DNA of 64,000 nt from Mytilisepta virgata (lineage: Eukaryota; Mollusca; Bivalvia; Mytilida; Mytilidae): assembly GCA_028015205.1 (NCBI GenBank), contig CM051516.1, forward strand, positions 27,394,593 to 27,458,592. Direction: 5' to 3'. Below the pieces are notes generated by a model. That model searched no databases. It saw only the letters and a list, made by a program, of their open reading frames with translations, and had not been told where the DNA came from. Shown here one piece after another: positions 47,061-58,724 of this stretch. Position numbers and translations under genes: made by a program. Position 1 is the stretch's first letter, and every line of letters begins with the position of its first letter.

Positions 47061-48890
47061 ATGGAAAATTGAATCCATGTGAGCGGTGCAGGCTCTTGGG
47101 GGCCTCGATGTGTTAACGGCACTTTCAGTTGTCTGGTTAATTGTGTTAATGATTTTCCTGACTCAGTCTTATCGTTCTATGTCGTCATTTTATCAATAAC
47201 CATTGCTCTGAGCATTCTGATAATTTTTGTCGACTGATTTGACGTCATCGTTGAATATTCTTAAGTTTTTCAGTCTTGTGCTGAAACATCTTGTCCTTTT
47301 AATTAGTACTGATTCATTTGTATTGTTGAAATTGCTTACATGTCATCTTAGTGAATATCAGCCAAAACTATAAATTTATTAGCAGATATCGTTACCTCTT
47401 CTAAATATAGATCTGCCGATTTGGACTTGCTCAAGGGATCCATCATTTGAAATCCTATTAATCCTTTTATTGCCTCAAGTTCTTTTTAATCCAAGAGATT
47501 TACAACATTGATACAGTCTCACACCATCAGTTCAGACGATTAAAGATGTTATTTTATTTTAGCACTGTAGGAAAGATCGAACATAACAATTTGTCTCTTT
47601 TTCGTCAAAGAAACTCTCATTTTATACTTATCCGCTATTACAACAATCCATTCATTGTGGATAAGTTACACGTGTTTATAATACATTTTAAAGACACCCC
47701 TTTAAACCTGTGACACATTTCAGCAATACCTAAACAATAATCACTACAGTAAGTTTAAAGGTCATATATTTTACCTTTATTTATTTTTATCGAATACATG
47801 CACATTTGTTGAAGGCATATTAAAAGCAAAACAACAATTTATAATTACAAAATAATATGATATAATAATTATTTAATATATTTTTATTGAATACATGCAA
47901 ACATTGTTATCTTAAGGATTGAACGCATTTATATAATTACAAAAATAGTAACTACATTGAAACGGTCGAAACGACAGCTACCAACACACTCCCCATATTT
48001 TGTATCCCTGTGCACCATTTTCAGAATCATATGTTTTAATATCGATCGACCCAAAAGAAGTAGGGCCATTTCCCATGCATTTATTTCACTTCTAGGGCCA
48101 TTTTTAAAAAGTCGCCTAAAACTTTTCAAAATGTCTGGTGGCGTAGACTGGTAGGTGGTCTCTAAAGTTTTGCTAATAATAACTAACAAGTAAGTGACTC
48201 AAATTTTTTCTACATATCTGAATATCGCTTTGGGAAACAGTTTTAACACAAATAACGTCTTTCAGACAATTTTACAACGTATATATACACGACGTTTGCC
48301 GGGAGAACACTTGAACTTATTAATGATTCAAATGAAAAACAAATACAGGGGAAAGTGGCCCTACTCCTTTTGCAAATCAAAATTCTAAAATGTTATTGCA
48401 CATTTACATATAGTGTATGAAAATACTGTATAGAGATACAATGCATAGTGGAAAATGAACGAGGAGTTTAGGTCGTAAGGAAAGTGTGACGGACGAAAAA
48501 ACAGATGGGGGCAAAAGTGCGGTGATAGTGAATAAACTTTCTCCGTAAAACAACAGTATTGTCAGGTCGATAAATACAAGAGAAATACATGTCTTTTTGG
48601 AATGAATACACTTTAAAAGTGAATATTCTCTTGAAAACTATGTAGATTTCTAGGAAATGTAAATACTTCAACATTTTATACCTAGCTTCCTCATAGTTGG
48701 GGAAACAAATTGTGTTGTATAATAAAATTGAGTATATATTTATTTTCCCTGCCAGCACCTCTTTTTTACAAACAAATCTCAAGTTTAACATCCGATGTAG
48801 TTATTGATATTAATTTAGATACATTTATATTTAAAACATTTCCACTAGTCTCAAGGAAGTGTGCTTCAGTAGACATTTTGAATTTTAACT
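47060..48890. other. Region upstream of the TRIM-like gene
   Basis: AT-rich. A direct repeat 'gaatacatgca' (47794, 47890) and several short frames, none recognised. A 5' UTR exon or promoter of the TRIM-like gene may be here; 'ctaattag' at 48890-48897, just before the ATG, could be a splice acceptor. Confidence 0.35.
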
Positions 48891-48902
48891 AATTAGAATA
48901 TC

Positions 48903-50540
48903 ATGGCGTATTCTCAGTCAATTCAAAAAGGACAGGTCCCTGTTTTCTGTAACTTGTGCGAGAGTGAGACAAAAATCAATTGGAAATGTTTGAAGTGTGA
49001 CATGTTAATGTGTACTAAATGTAAAGACAACAAACATTCAAGATTTGGCAAAAGCCATAAAGTCATTGATATTAAAGAAGTGGGAAAGCGTACCGAGGAA
49101 GTGGTCATTGATAATATTGAGTGCCAAATACATCAGGATCAGACATGCGTAATGTACTGCAAAACATGTGACACTTTAGTTTGTTTGGCATGTATAGCCA
49201 ACGTCCACAAAGGGCATGTATTCGTTCCAATTACCGAAATGCAAATAACAAAACTCAAAATACAACAACGGATAGATGAAATGAAGAAAAAAGATTCAAT
49301 GTTGACAGATATTGAAAAAAATGAGAAAACCAAATTTGAGGAAACAAAAAGGAAAATAGAAGAACGGAAAAAAGCACTGAAGAAATCCGTGGATGAATAT
49401 ATTGCTGAATTAAAAAATGAATTGAATCAGAAATGGGAAGTTTTCCTGAAGTCAGTTCAAGAGGAAAGAAAGAAACTCACTCAATATATCAAGCGAATGG
49501 AAAAACAAAAGTCCGAAGTAGATGAAATCAATAAATCTAAAGATGGAGAGATGGTATTTAAAAGATCTAATTCAGAACGTTCGTTGGATCTGAAAGTGGA
49601 ACCATCAGAGATGAAATTTGACATAATGCCAACCTTTTTGTCAGGGGAGATCACTCAATATAACGTAGGATCATTACAAGAAAAGGTAGACGTTAAAGAT
49701 ATTAGACAATTCAAAACTGAAATCCCCGGAGTTTATTACCTGTCAACATGCCTAGATCATTCCCTGTGGATTAGTAACAATAATATGTTACAGAAAATAA
49801 AGATAGATGGTCATATAATTAGTGTTATATCCAGTTTTAATCTTAATATTTATGGCATGTCAGTTACATCATCTGGAGATGTCCTTATTGTTCCTGACGC
49901 TTCGATACTGAAAACAATCAGTAGTAAGACTGGTGAACTACAAGATTCTATATATAGTGTGGATCCTTTGATACTGACAGCCGTCCATGTGACAGAAGAT
50001 GACAAAGTGATAGTAGGAACTAAGACAATCGGTAAATCCCGCCCAGTCACGGGCAGACGGGCAGTGATTGTGATGAATAAAGATGGAGAACATGAAGCCG
50101 TATATGAACACGATACACAAGGTAACCGTATATTTTCATATGTGGGTTTACTAACTGCTACAAAAAATGGCAATATTTTTGCAGTGGACCGTTTATCTGC
50201 GGATTGTACAGGCAGATTAGTTATATTAGACCAGAGAGGAGATATCCTACAGATATACACAGGACACTCCGATATCAATACCAAGGGCAAACCGTTCAAA
50301 CCCGTGGGTATGGTTACAACACCATCTGATAATGTTATTGTTACTGAACTGAACATATACATTCTACATATACTGAAAAATACGGGACAACCATTGACAC
50401 ACGTTAATATGAAGAACGTTGAGATAATACGTCCTTTTTCATTGGCTTATAATACAACAGGACAACTCTATATAGGATGTAACACACCGACTAACAGTAC
50501 AGAGAAGGCAAAATTATACGAAGTAAAACTTAACATTTAA
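48903..50540 (+). CDS. TRIM-like protein, two B-boxes and propeller, no RING
   Basis: 545 residues in one exon; ATG with A at -3 and G at +4. A first B-box-like zinc site is at residues 16-52 (C16, C19, C29, C32, C37, C40, then H45/H52). A second B-box is at 74-105 (C74, H77, C86, C89, C94, C97, H102, H105). A Lys/Glu-rich coiled coil runs from about 112 to 215. From about 265 to the end there are repeated strands with 'G.IFAVD', 'G.VLIVPD' and 'GQLYIGC' phrases, as in NHL/TRIM2-3-45-like beta-propellers. The N-terminal RING that would give ubiquitin-ligase activity is absent, and there is no sign of it upstream. Such RING-less, intronless TRIM-type genes are greatly expanded in bivalves; a role in immunity is suspected for the family but not shown here. 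Confidence 0.88.
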   Translation: MAYSQSIQKGQVPVFCNLCESETKINWKCLKCDMLMCTKCKDNKHSRFGKSHKVIDIKEVGKRTEEVVIDNIECQIHQDQTCVMYCKTCDTLVCLACIANVHKGHVFVPITEMQITKLKIQQRIDEMKKKDSMLTDIEKNEKTKFEETKRKIEERKKALKKSVDEYIAELKNELNQKWEVFLKSVQEERKKLTQYIKRMEKQKSEVDEINKSKDGEMVFKRSNSERSLDLKVEPSEMKFDIMPTFLSGEITQYNVGSLQEKVDVKDIRQFKTEIPGVYYLSTCLDHSLWISNNNMLQKIKIDGHIISVISSFNLNIYGMSVTSSGDVLIVPDASILKTISSKTGELQDSIYSVDPLILTAVHVTEDDKVIVGTKTIGKSRPVTGRRAVIVMNKDGEHEAVYEHDTQGNRIFSYVGLLTATKNGNIFAVDRLSADCTGRLVILDQRGDILQIYTGHSDINTKGKPFKPVGMVTTPSDNVIVTELNIYILHILKNTGQPLTHVNMKNVEIIRPFSLAYNTTGQLYIGCNTPTNSTEKAKLYEVKLNI

Positions 50541-50561
50541 AACTGCTTTCTTAGGTGAAAT

Positions 50562-50577
50562 AATAAAGATCAATAAA
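50562..50577 (+). terminator. Poly(A) signals of the TRIM-like gene
   Basis: Two AATAAA hexamers (50562 and 50572), 22-32 nt after the stop codon. Confidence 0.65.
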
Positions 50578-50960
50578 ATGGAAAATTAATGACAATTATT
50601 AAAAATTATTTTCTGATTAGTAATATTTCCTGGATTCTTTAATAACCTTATGCCCTTGTAACATTGATAATGTATAGAAAATCATTAGTTTATTTCGTGT
50701 TCTTGTGTACATGAAGGGTCATTTATAATCACTCTGAATTGTCCAAGTTGCTTTTCCATGAATGTCCATTGGCTTTATTTTGTTTAATGTTTGCATATAT
50801 GGAATTGGATGTTTGTTTCGAATGTTGACAATCGGTGCTGTACATTTGACGCTAGTATCTTTGAGGAAACTCATTGCTAGTCTCGTAGTTGAAGGGCAAT
50901 TAGATATTTTGGTGTAATAATTACTATCAATGAATATTTATCAATTATGGACTATTAGTG

Positions 50961-51075
50961 AGGTCAATACATTATATATGGACTTGGTAGAATGATATCG
51001 ATCGAGGACTTTAGTCCGAGGTAGATATCATTCTATCAGGTCCATATATATATATATATATATATATTGTATTGG
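50961..51075. mobile_element. Foldback MITE-like hairpin with (TA)n
   Basis: 'ggtcaataca' with 'tatatggac' and 'tagaatgatatc' pairs with 'gatatcattcta', 'gtccatata' and 'tgtattggcc'. The centre 'ggactttagtcc' is itself a palindrome. A TA run (51043-51067) has expanded inside the right arm. Confidence 0.7.
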
Positions 51076-51194
51076 CCGAATTAAAAGTCCTTAACTGTTA
51101 TCTTACATATGCATTGTGAGTTTTCAATCATGAAACCTTCCTCAGCACTTTCAAACCAAAATATCTAAATGTGCATTTTGATACTTCTCAACCT

Positions 51195-51305
51195 TCCGTA
51201 AAATAGGTAGAAAATCAACTCACAACCACAGTGTTGACATGGTAGTGATCATTAGTAGTCATGACGAACTACATAAACCACTCGGCCACCGAGGCCCCTA
51301 TCCCC
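51195..51305 (-). pseudogene. tRNA-Ser/Leu-like SINE head, worn
   Basis: The minus strand starts GGGGCCTCGGTGGCCGAGTG followed by GTTTA, a good class-II tRNA A box. About 60 nt later 'GTGGTTGTGAGTTGA' is a damaged B box. The acceptor stem does not close. Similar heads are known on bivalve SINEs. Confidence 0.5.
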
Positions 51306-52249
51306 TTTAGAATTAATTATTTAAGAAAATATATAATTTAAATCAATTGAATGTTATATATATGTAGTAATTCCAGTTGATGCAATGATATTGAATTTAT
51401 GTGTGTTGTATACGGGCATGCGCTAACAAGGTGTCACAATTTGATTTTGCAGGGAGGGGGATCCAAAAAGAGGTTCAAAAGAATGAATGCCTCTATTGTG
51501 TTTTTAACTTGATGGTTAAAGTGAACTCTTTCAACAATTTTTCTTAGTTTAGGGTTTTTTTCAGTTTCAAAATCAGAATTTTAATTTATTCCCTCTATTA
51601 TCCGTATGATTTGAGGTCTTACAAGATGTTTTTGGTTGGCTGTTAATTTTGTTATAGCATCATGTCTGAGTTTTAATCTGAGTGAGGCTTGGGATCTAAA
51701 CAATGAACTCAAAAGGATTGGTCTGAACCATACAACAGTTTCTTTATTTAGATTTTAGTGGTTTTACACAAGAATAACTTCAAGTAAACTTTCCTGTGGA
51801 GTATGTTTGGCCGTGGCGGTCATCTTGATTGGCGGTCCGGATTATTGGATACAATTCTAAAAGACGACCACCTATTTTTTTCAAATTGCTTTAAGTTGGT
51901 CCTACTTTTTACGCACTTTGAAAAAAAATCAAATTGCGTAAAGGTGATTCTAATTTATGACTCTTTTTTTCACATTTCAAATCGCGTTTGGTCTGTTCTA
52001 ATTTTTAACACAGTTTGAAAAAAAATGTGAAATTGCGTTAGGTTTATTTTAATTTTTGACGCACTTCGAAAAAAATAATTCAAATAACATTGAAGTGGTC
52101 TCAGTATTTTAACTCGATTGTGGCGCCGGTATTTTCATGCGACCCCTAACACTGGTTAAGCTGACATATATATTGGGAGTTTTTGTTCGAATTTCAGCTT
52201 TCAATCGCTAGTAGTTTAGAAGATTTACTCATTTTATTCTTTAGTTTCA

Positions 52250-52830
52250 TAGTACCTATAATAACTGTTCTAAGGTAACCATGAGAATAAACCTTCCCAA
52301 GTCCTATCATAATTGGTCTAAGGTTACCATGAGAATAAACCTTCCCTAGTCCTATCATAATTGGTCTAAGGTAACCATGAGAATAACCCTTTCCTAGTCC
52401 TATCATAAATGGTCTAAGGTAACCATGAGAATAAACCTTTCCTAGTCCTATCATAACTGGTCTAAGGTTAACATGAGAATAAACCTTTCCTAGTCCTATC
52501 ATAACTGGTCTAAGGTTAACATGAGAATAAACCTTTCCTAGTCCTATCATAATTGGTCTAAGGTTACCATGAGAATAAACCATTCCTAGTCCTATCATAA
52601 CAGGTCTAAGGTTACCATGAGAATAAACCTTCCCTAGTCCTATCATAATTGGTCTAAGGTTACCATGAGAATAAACCTTTCCTAGTCCTATCATAACTGG
52701 TCTAAGGTAACCCTGGGAATAAATCTTGTTTAATGCCTATCATAACTGGTCTAAGGTAACCCTCAGAATAAACATTTCTTAGTGTCTATCATAACTGGTC
52801 TAAGGTAACCCTGAGAATAAACCTTTCTGG
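52250..52830. repeat. 48-bp minisatellite, 12 units
   Basis: 'ggtctaaggt(a/t)accatgagaa' plus 'taaacctt(t/c)cctagtcctatcat' units. The first ten are spaced exactly 48 bp (52269, 52317 and on) and the last two are longer, about 51-54 bp. Because 48 is a multiple of three, the minus strand stays open for 166 codons (52194-52694) as a 16-residue repeat. There is no signal peptide or plausible exon border, so I keep it as a repeat. Confidence 0.85.
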
Positions 52831-52990
52831 TGATGGTCCATCAGTTCGGAGGTTTTATTGCCCGGAGGTCCGATAGTCCGAAAACCATGGGGTCCGAAGG
52901 TCAGGTAGTGCGAAGTCCCGGTAGTCAGAAATCCCTGTGTTTGGAAGGACCAATAGTCGGACAGTTCAATATGTTTGATTTCTTCGACGG
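52830..52990 (+). repeat. 'gtccgatagtccgaa' short repeats
   Basis: About ten imperfect copies of '(g/a)gt(c)cg(a/g)' words, such as 'ggtccgatagtccgaaaacc' and 'ggtccgaaggtcaggtagtg', at 12-17 bp spacing. Directly follows the 48-bp minisatellite. Confidence 0.55.
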
Positions 52991-53261
52991 TCCTTGTCAA
53001 GTGAACAAATTAGCTGGTGATTTTACTGGCGAGTGTAGCTTGAACTCATATCTTTATGGTGGTTGAAAAGTTGAAAAATCTGAAAGGGCAGCTTGTTTTC
53101 ACCACAAACTGATGTATAGTTAAGACATTACACCGCATCACGGTGAATTTGTTTCTGGTATCCTCCATTCCACTGCGACTATTGGTGGATTGACTTTGTT
53201 GGACCACATGACTGTTGGATATTTATTTAATTTATGTTAATCTTTTCCATGTTTTTATGCC

Positions 53262-53520
53262 CTCGCTGCTAGGCGTATGGTACATTAAGTATTACCCTTG
53301 ACCGTACTTCCGTCCGTCCGATTTTGGTTTCCGCACTCTATCTTTAGTTTGCCTCATTCAAATTTTATGAAACTCATATACAATGGTAAGAACCACAGCA
53401 CGCAGACAGAGTTCGAATTTGGGCAGTGATTAAAGTTCCGTTCTAATGTTATGCCCATTTATAACTTGGAAAATTGCCGCATTTTCAAGTATTATAAGCC
53501 CGCTTGAGCGGGGGCATTCG
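53262..53520 (-). mobile_element. 'ggggcataactctagaa' repeat element, copy 2
   Basis: Reverse complement of the element at 18262-18805, shortened to one internal unit. It has 'tatgccctcgctgctagg' at one end and 'gagcgggggcatt' at the other, and keeps the 'cgtccgtccgattttggtttccg' type region and 'gaacggaact' phrase. Confidence 0.65.
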
Positions 53521-53980
53521 TGTTCTCAGACATATTCTTCTTTTATTTTAGTTTTCGGTGTTTCTGTTTTGTATTTGGTTTTTTTTTTTTTGGTATTTTG
53601 TTCATTTGTATTCCCGACTTTGTCCGTTCTTATTTATAATTGTGTATTTTTCAACTACTGTGTTGAATTTTTTATATATACCGAGATATATGTACTTTAG
53701 TTTCAGGGACCTTATTTGCTACAGAATGTCGTGTACATTGTATGACAATAATCTTCAAATTTGATTTTTGACATCATTTATGGATTTCGATTAATCATAT
53801 ATGCTTTTCAACAGATATGTTATATCCATCTCTTAATTGTTAAAAAATGTTCTATCCTGTTATATGATTTAAATATTGGCTTTCAGTTGATTTTTATTTT
53901 ATTTCTATGTTTCCCTATTTTTATTCCTAATTCAACATTAATAAAAAAATCCTTTATAATGTGTTCATTACTGATTTACT

Positions 53981-53981
<1 letters not shown>

Positions 53982-54018
<37 letters not shown>

Positions 54019-54110
54019 AGGGTCTGCATTAATATGAATGGAGGTTTGGTTACCCATAAAACTAGTTTAACGCCATCACTGCTTAGTGTCTGCACCAGGT
54101 TTATAATTTT
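53982..54110 (+). repeat. Poly-T tract and dispersed repeat B, copy 3
   Basis: 35 consecutive T (53982-54016), then 'ggtttggttacccataaaac' and 'tagtttaacgcc', matching 42110-42150. The homopolymer accounts for the Phe-rich frame here. Confidence 0.6.
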
Positions 54111-54341
54111 TGGCAAAATAAAAACTTACGTCACACTTCATACTCTTTAATGAAAATATGCCTATCTTCTGCCCATACAATCTCGTATGGCATGGATATG
54201 ATAAATAATGTATTATAACGTATATTATTAAAAGTTCGTTTTCGCCAAAAGATATAGATTTACGACAATATGTCGTAAAATATTGATTAGTCGTAATCAT
54301 GTGACTACAGTCAGACTATCTCTGTTTTGTGTCTGTCATGT

Positions 54342-54835
54342 ATGGCAAGCCTTTTTACTATTTATTCTAACTTCAAGATTTCTCATATAATAATATAAGA
54401 TATCTTATATAATCTAGTTTTTATAAGATATCTTATATACTTCATAAGATATCTTATAAACTTTATAAAATATTTTATATACTTTATAAGGTTATACAGT
54501 TTATAAGATATCTTATAATTTATATAAGATGTCTCATATTCTATATAAGATATCTCATATAATTTATAAGATATCTTATATATTAGAAGATATCTTATAA
54601 AGTATATAAGATATCTTATAAAAACTAGATTATATAAGATATCTTATATATTATATGAGATATCTTATAAACTATATAAGATATCTTATATAAGTTATCT
54701 CATATATTTTATAAGATTTCTTATATAGTTTATAAGATATCTCATATAGTTTATATCTTATAAACTATATGAGATATCTTATAAAGTTTATTAGATATCT
54801 TGAAGTTAGAATAAATAGTAAAACGGCTTGCCATA
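54342..54835. mobile_element. GATATC foldback MITE, long copy
   Basis: 494 bp with the same inverted ends as 33505-33740 (one end has a one-base change, 'gcctttttac'). It is flanked by GTCATGT on both sides (54335-54341 and 54836-54842), a likely target duplication. The interior has about 25 'agatatct' palindromes in tandem and inverted order. It can form long hairpins in many registers. Confidence 0.82.
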
Positions 54836-54849
54836 GTCATGTCTGTTCA

Positions 54850-55570
54850 CCAAGGTAATAAAGTTTCATAGTTTGAACTGTCTTACTACACCAAATACTA
54901 AAATTGGTTGTGCGCAATATTAGCCGTGTCGTAAGTAAAACAATTAATTCTTCCTAATTTTGTTTATTCCAGAGACACAGAAATGTTTTGCCCAAGGAAT
55001 TTTCAATATATGAAGGGAGGTAACTCTTCTTGTGAGATTTTCTAAAATTACTGAATTATGTAAAACATCCATGTATTGCAACAGCTAGATATGCAGAAAG
55101 TGAACGAAAAAATATTTAAGATAATGATAAATATTGATATTACTAATTGTACTAGTAAATTTTACAATCTAATATTTTATTGAACAACTTTAACAAGGCT
55201 AATAGAAGAAACAAATATTGTCCTATCACTCCAATATTTAGACTTTAATTTGGCAAAAATTCATTCCGTAAACTATCCCCTGGCTTCCGTTTGATATTAA
55301 TATATTTTTTTATGTTACAAAAGAAATTCAGTTTTTCTTAAAGCAGTATGTCTGAATAATATGTGCTGACAATGTGTCTTTTAAAAGATCGAATTCTTTG
55401 AAATAAATAGTCTATTCGTGATTATTACATCAATTACACATATTATTGTCTGTTATTTTTCCTGTTTCCTATGTATATTATCTATTGCCGAAAGATATGC
55501 TTTGACATGCAATGAGTTTATGCGGTAACCACATAAGATTTATGATGTGCAATACAAGAATGTCTAGGGA
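54850..55570. other. Spacer, no gene recognised
   Basis: AT-rich sequence without coding or repeat structure that I can name. Confidence 0.35.
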
Positions 55571-55589
55571 TCAGTCAAATTGACATGAA

Positions 55590-55725
55590 AACCAATAGGG
55601 CAACAAACAATGAGTGCAAATGAACAAACACAGGAGAGCATAGAACTGAGACCATGTGAAGGAGAAAACCAGCTGTTCCTGTGTCGGATAGGGTACATGC
55701 TGTTACGTCCAGCAAAGTGATAGGA
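55590..55725 (-). repeat. Dispersed mussel repeat A, copy 4 (worn)
   Basis: 'caatagggcaacaaacaatg', 'aacacaggagagcatagaac' and 'ccagctgttcctgtgtcgg' align loosely with the 26088 copy. Confidence 0.4.
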
Positions 55726-55954
55726 CGGAGGACGGTTCAATGCACATGTTATAATGATGACTGTTTAATTTCTATATTGATGACAACAATCTGTCTCTGA
55801 TAGAACTCTCCTTCAGAAGCATTAGTGGCAAAAATAATTTACTCTCTAGAACGTAAAGAGTTCATGATTATTTTGCCGTCAAACGCTTTCTTGAATTGGC
55901 TTAGGACGTCAGAGTGCACTCAATATAGAAATCTCGAAAATATAATGAACATTT

Positions 55955-56300
55955 AACTATCTTAATTAGAAATAACCAATACACCACTTTATTTAACTAA
56001 CTTGATAAGAAATAACCAATACACCACTTTATTTAACTATCTTGGTTTGAAATAACAAATACACCACTTTATTTAACTATTTATTTTGATTAGAAATAAC
56101 CAAAACACCACTTTTTTAACTATCTTGAAACACCCGTTTATTTAACTAAGTATCTTGATCATAAATAACCAATACACCACTTTATTTATATATCTTGATC
56201 ATAAATAACCAAAACACCACTTTATTTATATATCTTGATTAGAAATAACCAAAACACCACTTTATTTAATTATCTATAATAGAAATATCCAATAAAAAAA
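55955..56300 (+). repeat. 41-bp tandem repeat
   Basis: About eight units of 'gaaataaccaatacaccact' plus 'ttatttaactatcttgatta', spacing 40-45 bp with small deletions (starts near 55968, 56009, 56049, 56091, 56161, 56202, 56242). Confidence 0.8.
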
Positions 56301-56351
56301 CAAGTAAGGACATAAGAATCTTTAACATTCCATGCAAATTCGTTTCATACT

Positions 56352-56485
56352 AGCCACTAGCAAATGGATCACCACTACACATGTCTGTAGTGGCAAATGG
56401 ACCACCACTACATTGTCTATGGTAGCAAATGGACCACCACTACATTGTCTGTGGTAGCAAATGGACCACCACTACATTGTATGTT
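56352..56485 (+). repeat. 36-bp tandem repeat
   Basis: Four units of 'gcaaatggaccaccactaca' plus 'ttgtctgtggta' at about 36-bp spacing. Confidence 0.8.
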
Positions 56486-56684
56486 GTTTTAACAATCTGC
56501 TTCTTGTATAAAGGAACTTGCCACAAATTATTGTAACATTTATGAAATTTCTGGCATTAAATGCTTTTCGGGTGTCTCAATTTTTTTGGCATAAATTTCA
56601 AGCTTTGGGTTTTTTCTACATTATTTATAATGTCGCTTAATGGACGAAATCAACAAATTGTCAAAATATGAATGTGAATAATTT

Positions 56685-56785
56685 GTACTGACATGTAATT
56701 GGGATTCCTATGGGTACAAACTGTGCTCCTTAATTTGTAATGACATGTAATTGGGATCCCTATGGGTACAAACTGTACTCCTCTT
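56685..56785 (+). repeat. Tandem duplication, 53 bp twice
   Basis: 'gacatgtaattgggat(t/c)cc' with 'tatgggtacaaactgt' occurs at 56690 and 56742. Confidence 0.85.
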
Positions 56786-56979
56786 ATTATGATTTATTTT
56801 CACATAGTTGTGAACACTCTTTTATGAAAAACTCCTTAGATCAAATACAGGACAATGACAAACTAAATTAAGGAAGTCGGAAACGACCGCTATCCCCGCA
56901 CTTCCAACATAATGTATACCTGCTCACCTTTTTCACAATCATATCTTTGAATACAAATGAAAGATGAAAGCCGAGTCAG

Positions 56980-57150
56980 ACTTGCCTGACTGTTTTCTTT
57001 TCCTGAAATTCTGTTGATTCTGTCGATTTGGATGGCGTTAATTTTTTGGTATGCCATTGTTGATATTTCCTTTTATCCGTTTCGTTGTTTATTCATAAAT
57101 TTAATAGTGTAAATTTTGGAGTTTACTGCAGTCCTTCGTTTTCCATGATA
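56980..57150 (+). repeat. Dispersed mussel repeat B, copy 4
   Basis: 'ggatggcgttaatttttt' and 'ggtatgccattgttgatatt' then 'tccttttatccgtt' match the 3' half of the copy at 42070-42375. Confidence 0.5.
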
Positions 57151-57589
57151 ATTGAGGTTGTTAAGATTGAAAATTGCCCAATCAGTTTTAAAAAGACCGT
57201 TTGACCTCATAGGAATCTGGGACTATATTAATGTGCATAAAGAGATAAATACGATAAAAGATTTAATTGCACATCACGTGGAAATTTTCATAGTATTTCG
57301 GATGCAAACACATAAATTCTAGATTCTATTAATTACATGCTGACGAAATGTTGACAATTTATCCTACATGCATTTCATAAAATACGACATTAACCTTGTT
57401 TCTTTTAAGTTATATCTATACATTTAAAGGAGTGTATCATATACAATAAACAAATGAATAAAAAATGAAAATATATTAAAACGGATTTTTAGTCGATCCT
57501 TTTTTGTGTTGATACGTAGCTTATTTCAACCAAAAGCAGGTAAGACTGCTGTGTATATCCGATCGTCCATTTACATCACTTCACTTATT

Positions 57590-57681
57590 TTTATAATTGT
57601 ATACCAAATTGTATATTGACCTCTTGTACACCATGTGTCTGAGGATTAATAAAGTATTTCGTTCTTCTTCTTCTTCTTCTT
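57590..57681 (+). mobile_element. LINE-type 3' tail with (TTC)n end
   Basis: 57620-57654 matches the 3' end of the LINE at 1924-1960 and is followed by a TTC microsatellite (57659-57681) instead of TTGTC. Either a heavily 5'-truncated LINE or a SINE sharing the LINE tail. Confidence 0.6.
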
Positions 57682-58329
57682 ACGTTTGAACTTAACGAAA
57701 AATGACCCGGTCGTTTATTTTTGGATCTGTTTGTTATGTATATACGTCACAACTCAATTTAAAAAAAGATATAAACACAATAAATATTTTTAAAATATTA
57801 TATGACGATTTTAATAATTCATGTTTTGATCAGTTTCACAGTTCGGAGATAGTACTATATTTTTTGTTGCAGCCTTCTGATATTTTGGAAGTCTCTTAAA
57901 TGCAATAAGATTAGGTAAGTTTTTATCTTTTTCATTCACTTATTTGTTATCGTTTACACCAGAATGAACTATTCTGGGTTCATGAATCATCTCAAATTTC
58001 AGATTTCCCCCAAATTATCCTGAACTTAAATACGGACCAATCAGACGGGTGGTAATTGCATGATTTATTATATGGAAAACTAGGTAGAACGAGGAAAATC
58101 CTATATAGGGAGTGTTTTTTATGAAGTCGTTCTCTTTTCATTGTCTAAAATTTCTTGGAGGTGAACTGTTATATACCGACATACAATGTAGATAACACTG
58201 AAACCTCTCAACAATGATAAATGTGAATACAATATTTAAAAATATATTCCTAAGTCACCTTATACTGAGAAAATAATCAAAGTACTGAAGTACTGAACAT
58301 CAGAGGACCTCAAGTTATGTTGGATTATT

Positions 58330-58640
58330 GATAAATGACAGGTGTTTATACAGTACCTGCCAGACAGATGTTCACCTTACAATATAGTACACATAATATA
58401 ATTTGCTATCATATCTGAGATACTGTCTTATAGTAAGAAACTTATCTGTGTGAATTATCCATGAAATGTTGACGTGATCAAATGAGAACTGCTAGATTGG
58501 CATTATGACCGTATAGTTGCACACTTGCAAAAATCTTAAGCTTATTACTTATGACAGAGAATCAACATAGCAAATATTTTTTTGACTAGTCACTGAATTA
58601 TGAGAAAGAGGTCAAGACAATCATATTAAAACAGATAAAT
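58330..58640 (+). repeat. 'gtcaaggtca' type repeat, worn copy
   Basis: 'acctgccagacagatgttca' and 'ccttacaatatagtacacat', then 'ccatgaaatgttgacgtgat', parallel the 18815-19690 units. Confidence 0.4.
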
Positions 58641-58724
58641 TGTAATATTTGGGTGAAAGATACCACATGAACAGTAAATTCATATATCGATAATATTATG
58701 TCTAAAACTGAAAAAGAAAAATAA

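Noticed and set aside
52194..52694. 166-residue minus-strand ORF
   Set aside because: Entirely a 48-bp minisatellite read in one frame; kept as a repeat, not a gene.
53446..54150. Phe-rich plus ORFs of 68-129 residues
   Set aside because: Explained by T-rich DNA and a 35-base poly-T run.
55955..56485. Regularly spaced repeats resembling a CRISPR array
   Set aside because: The spacing is ordinary tandem repetition with no unique spacers, and the DNA is eukaryotic.
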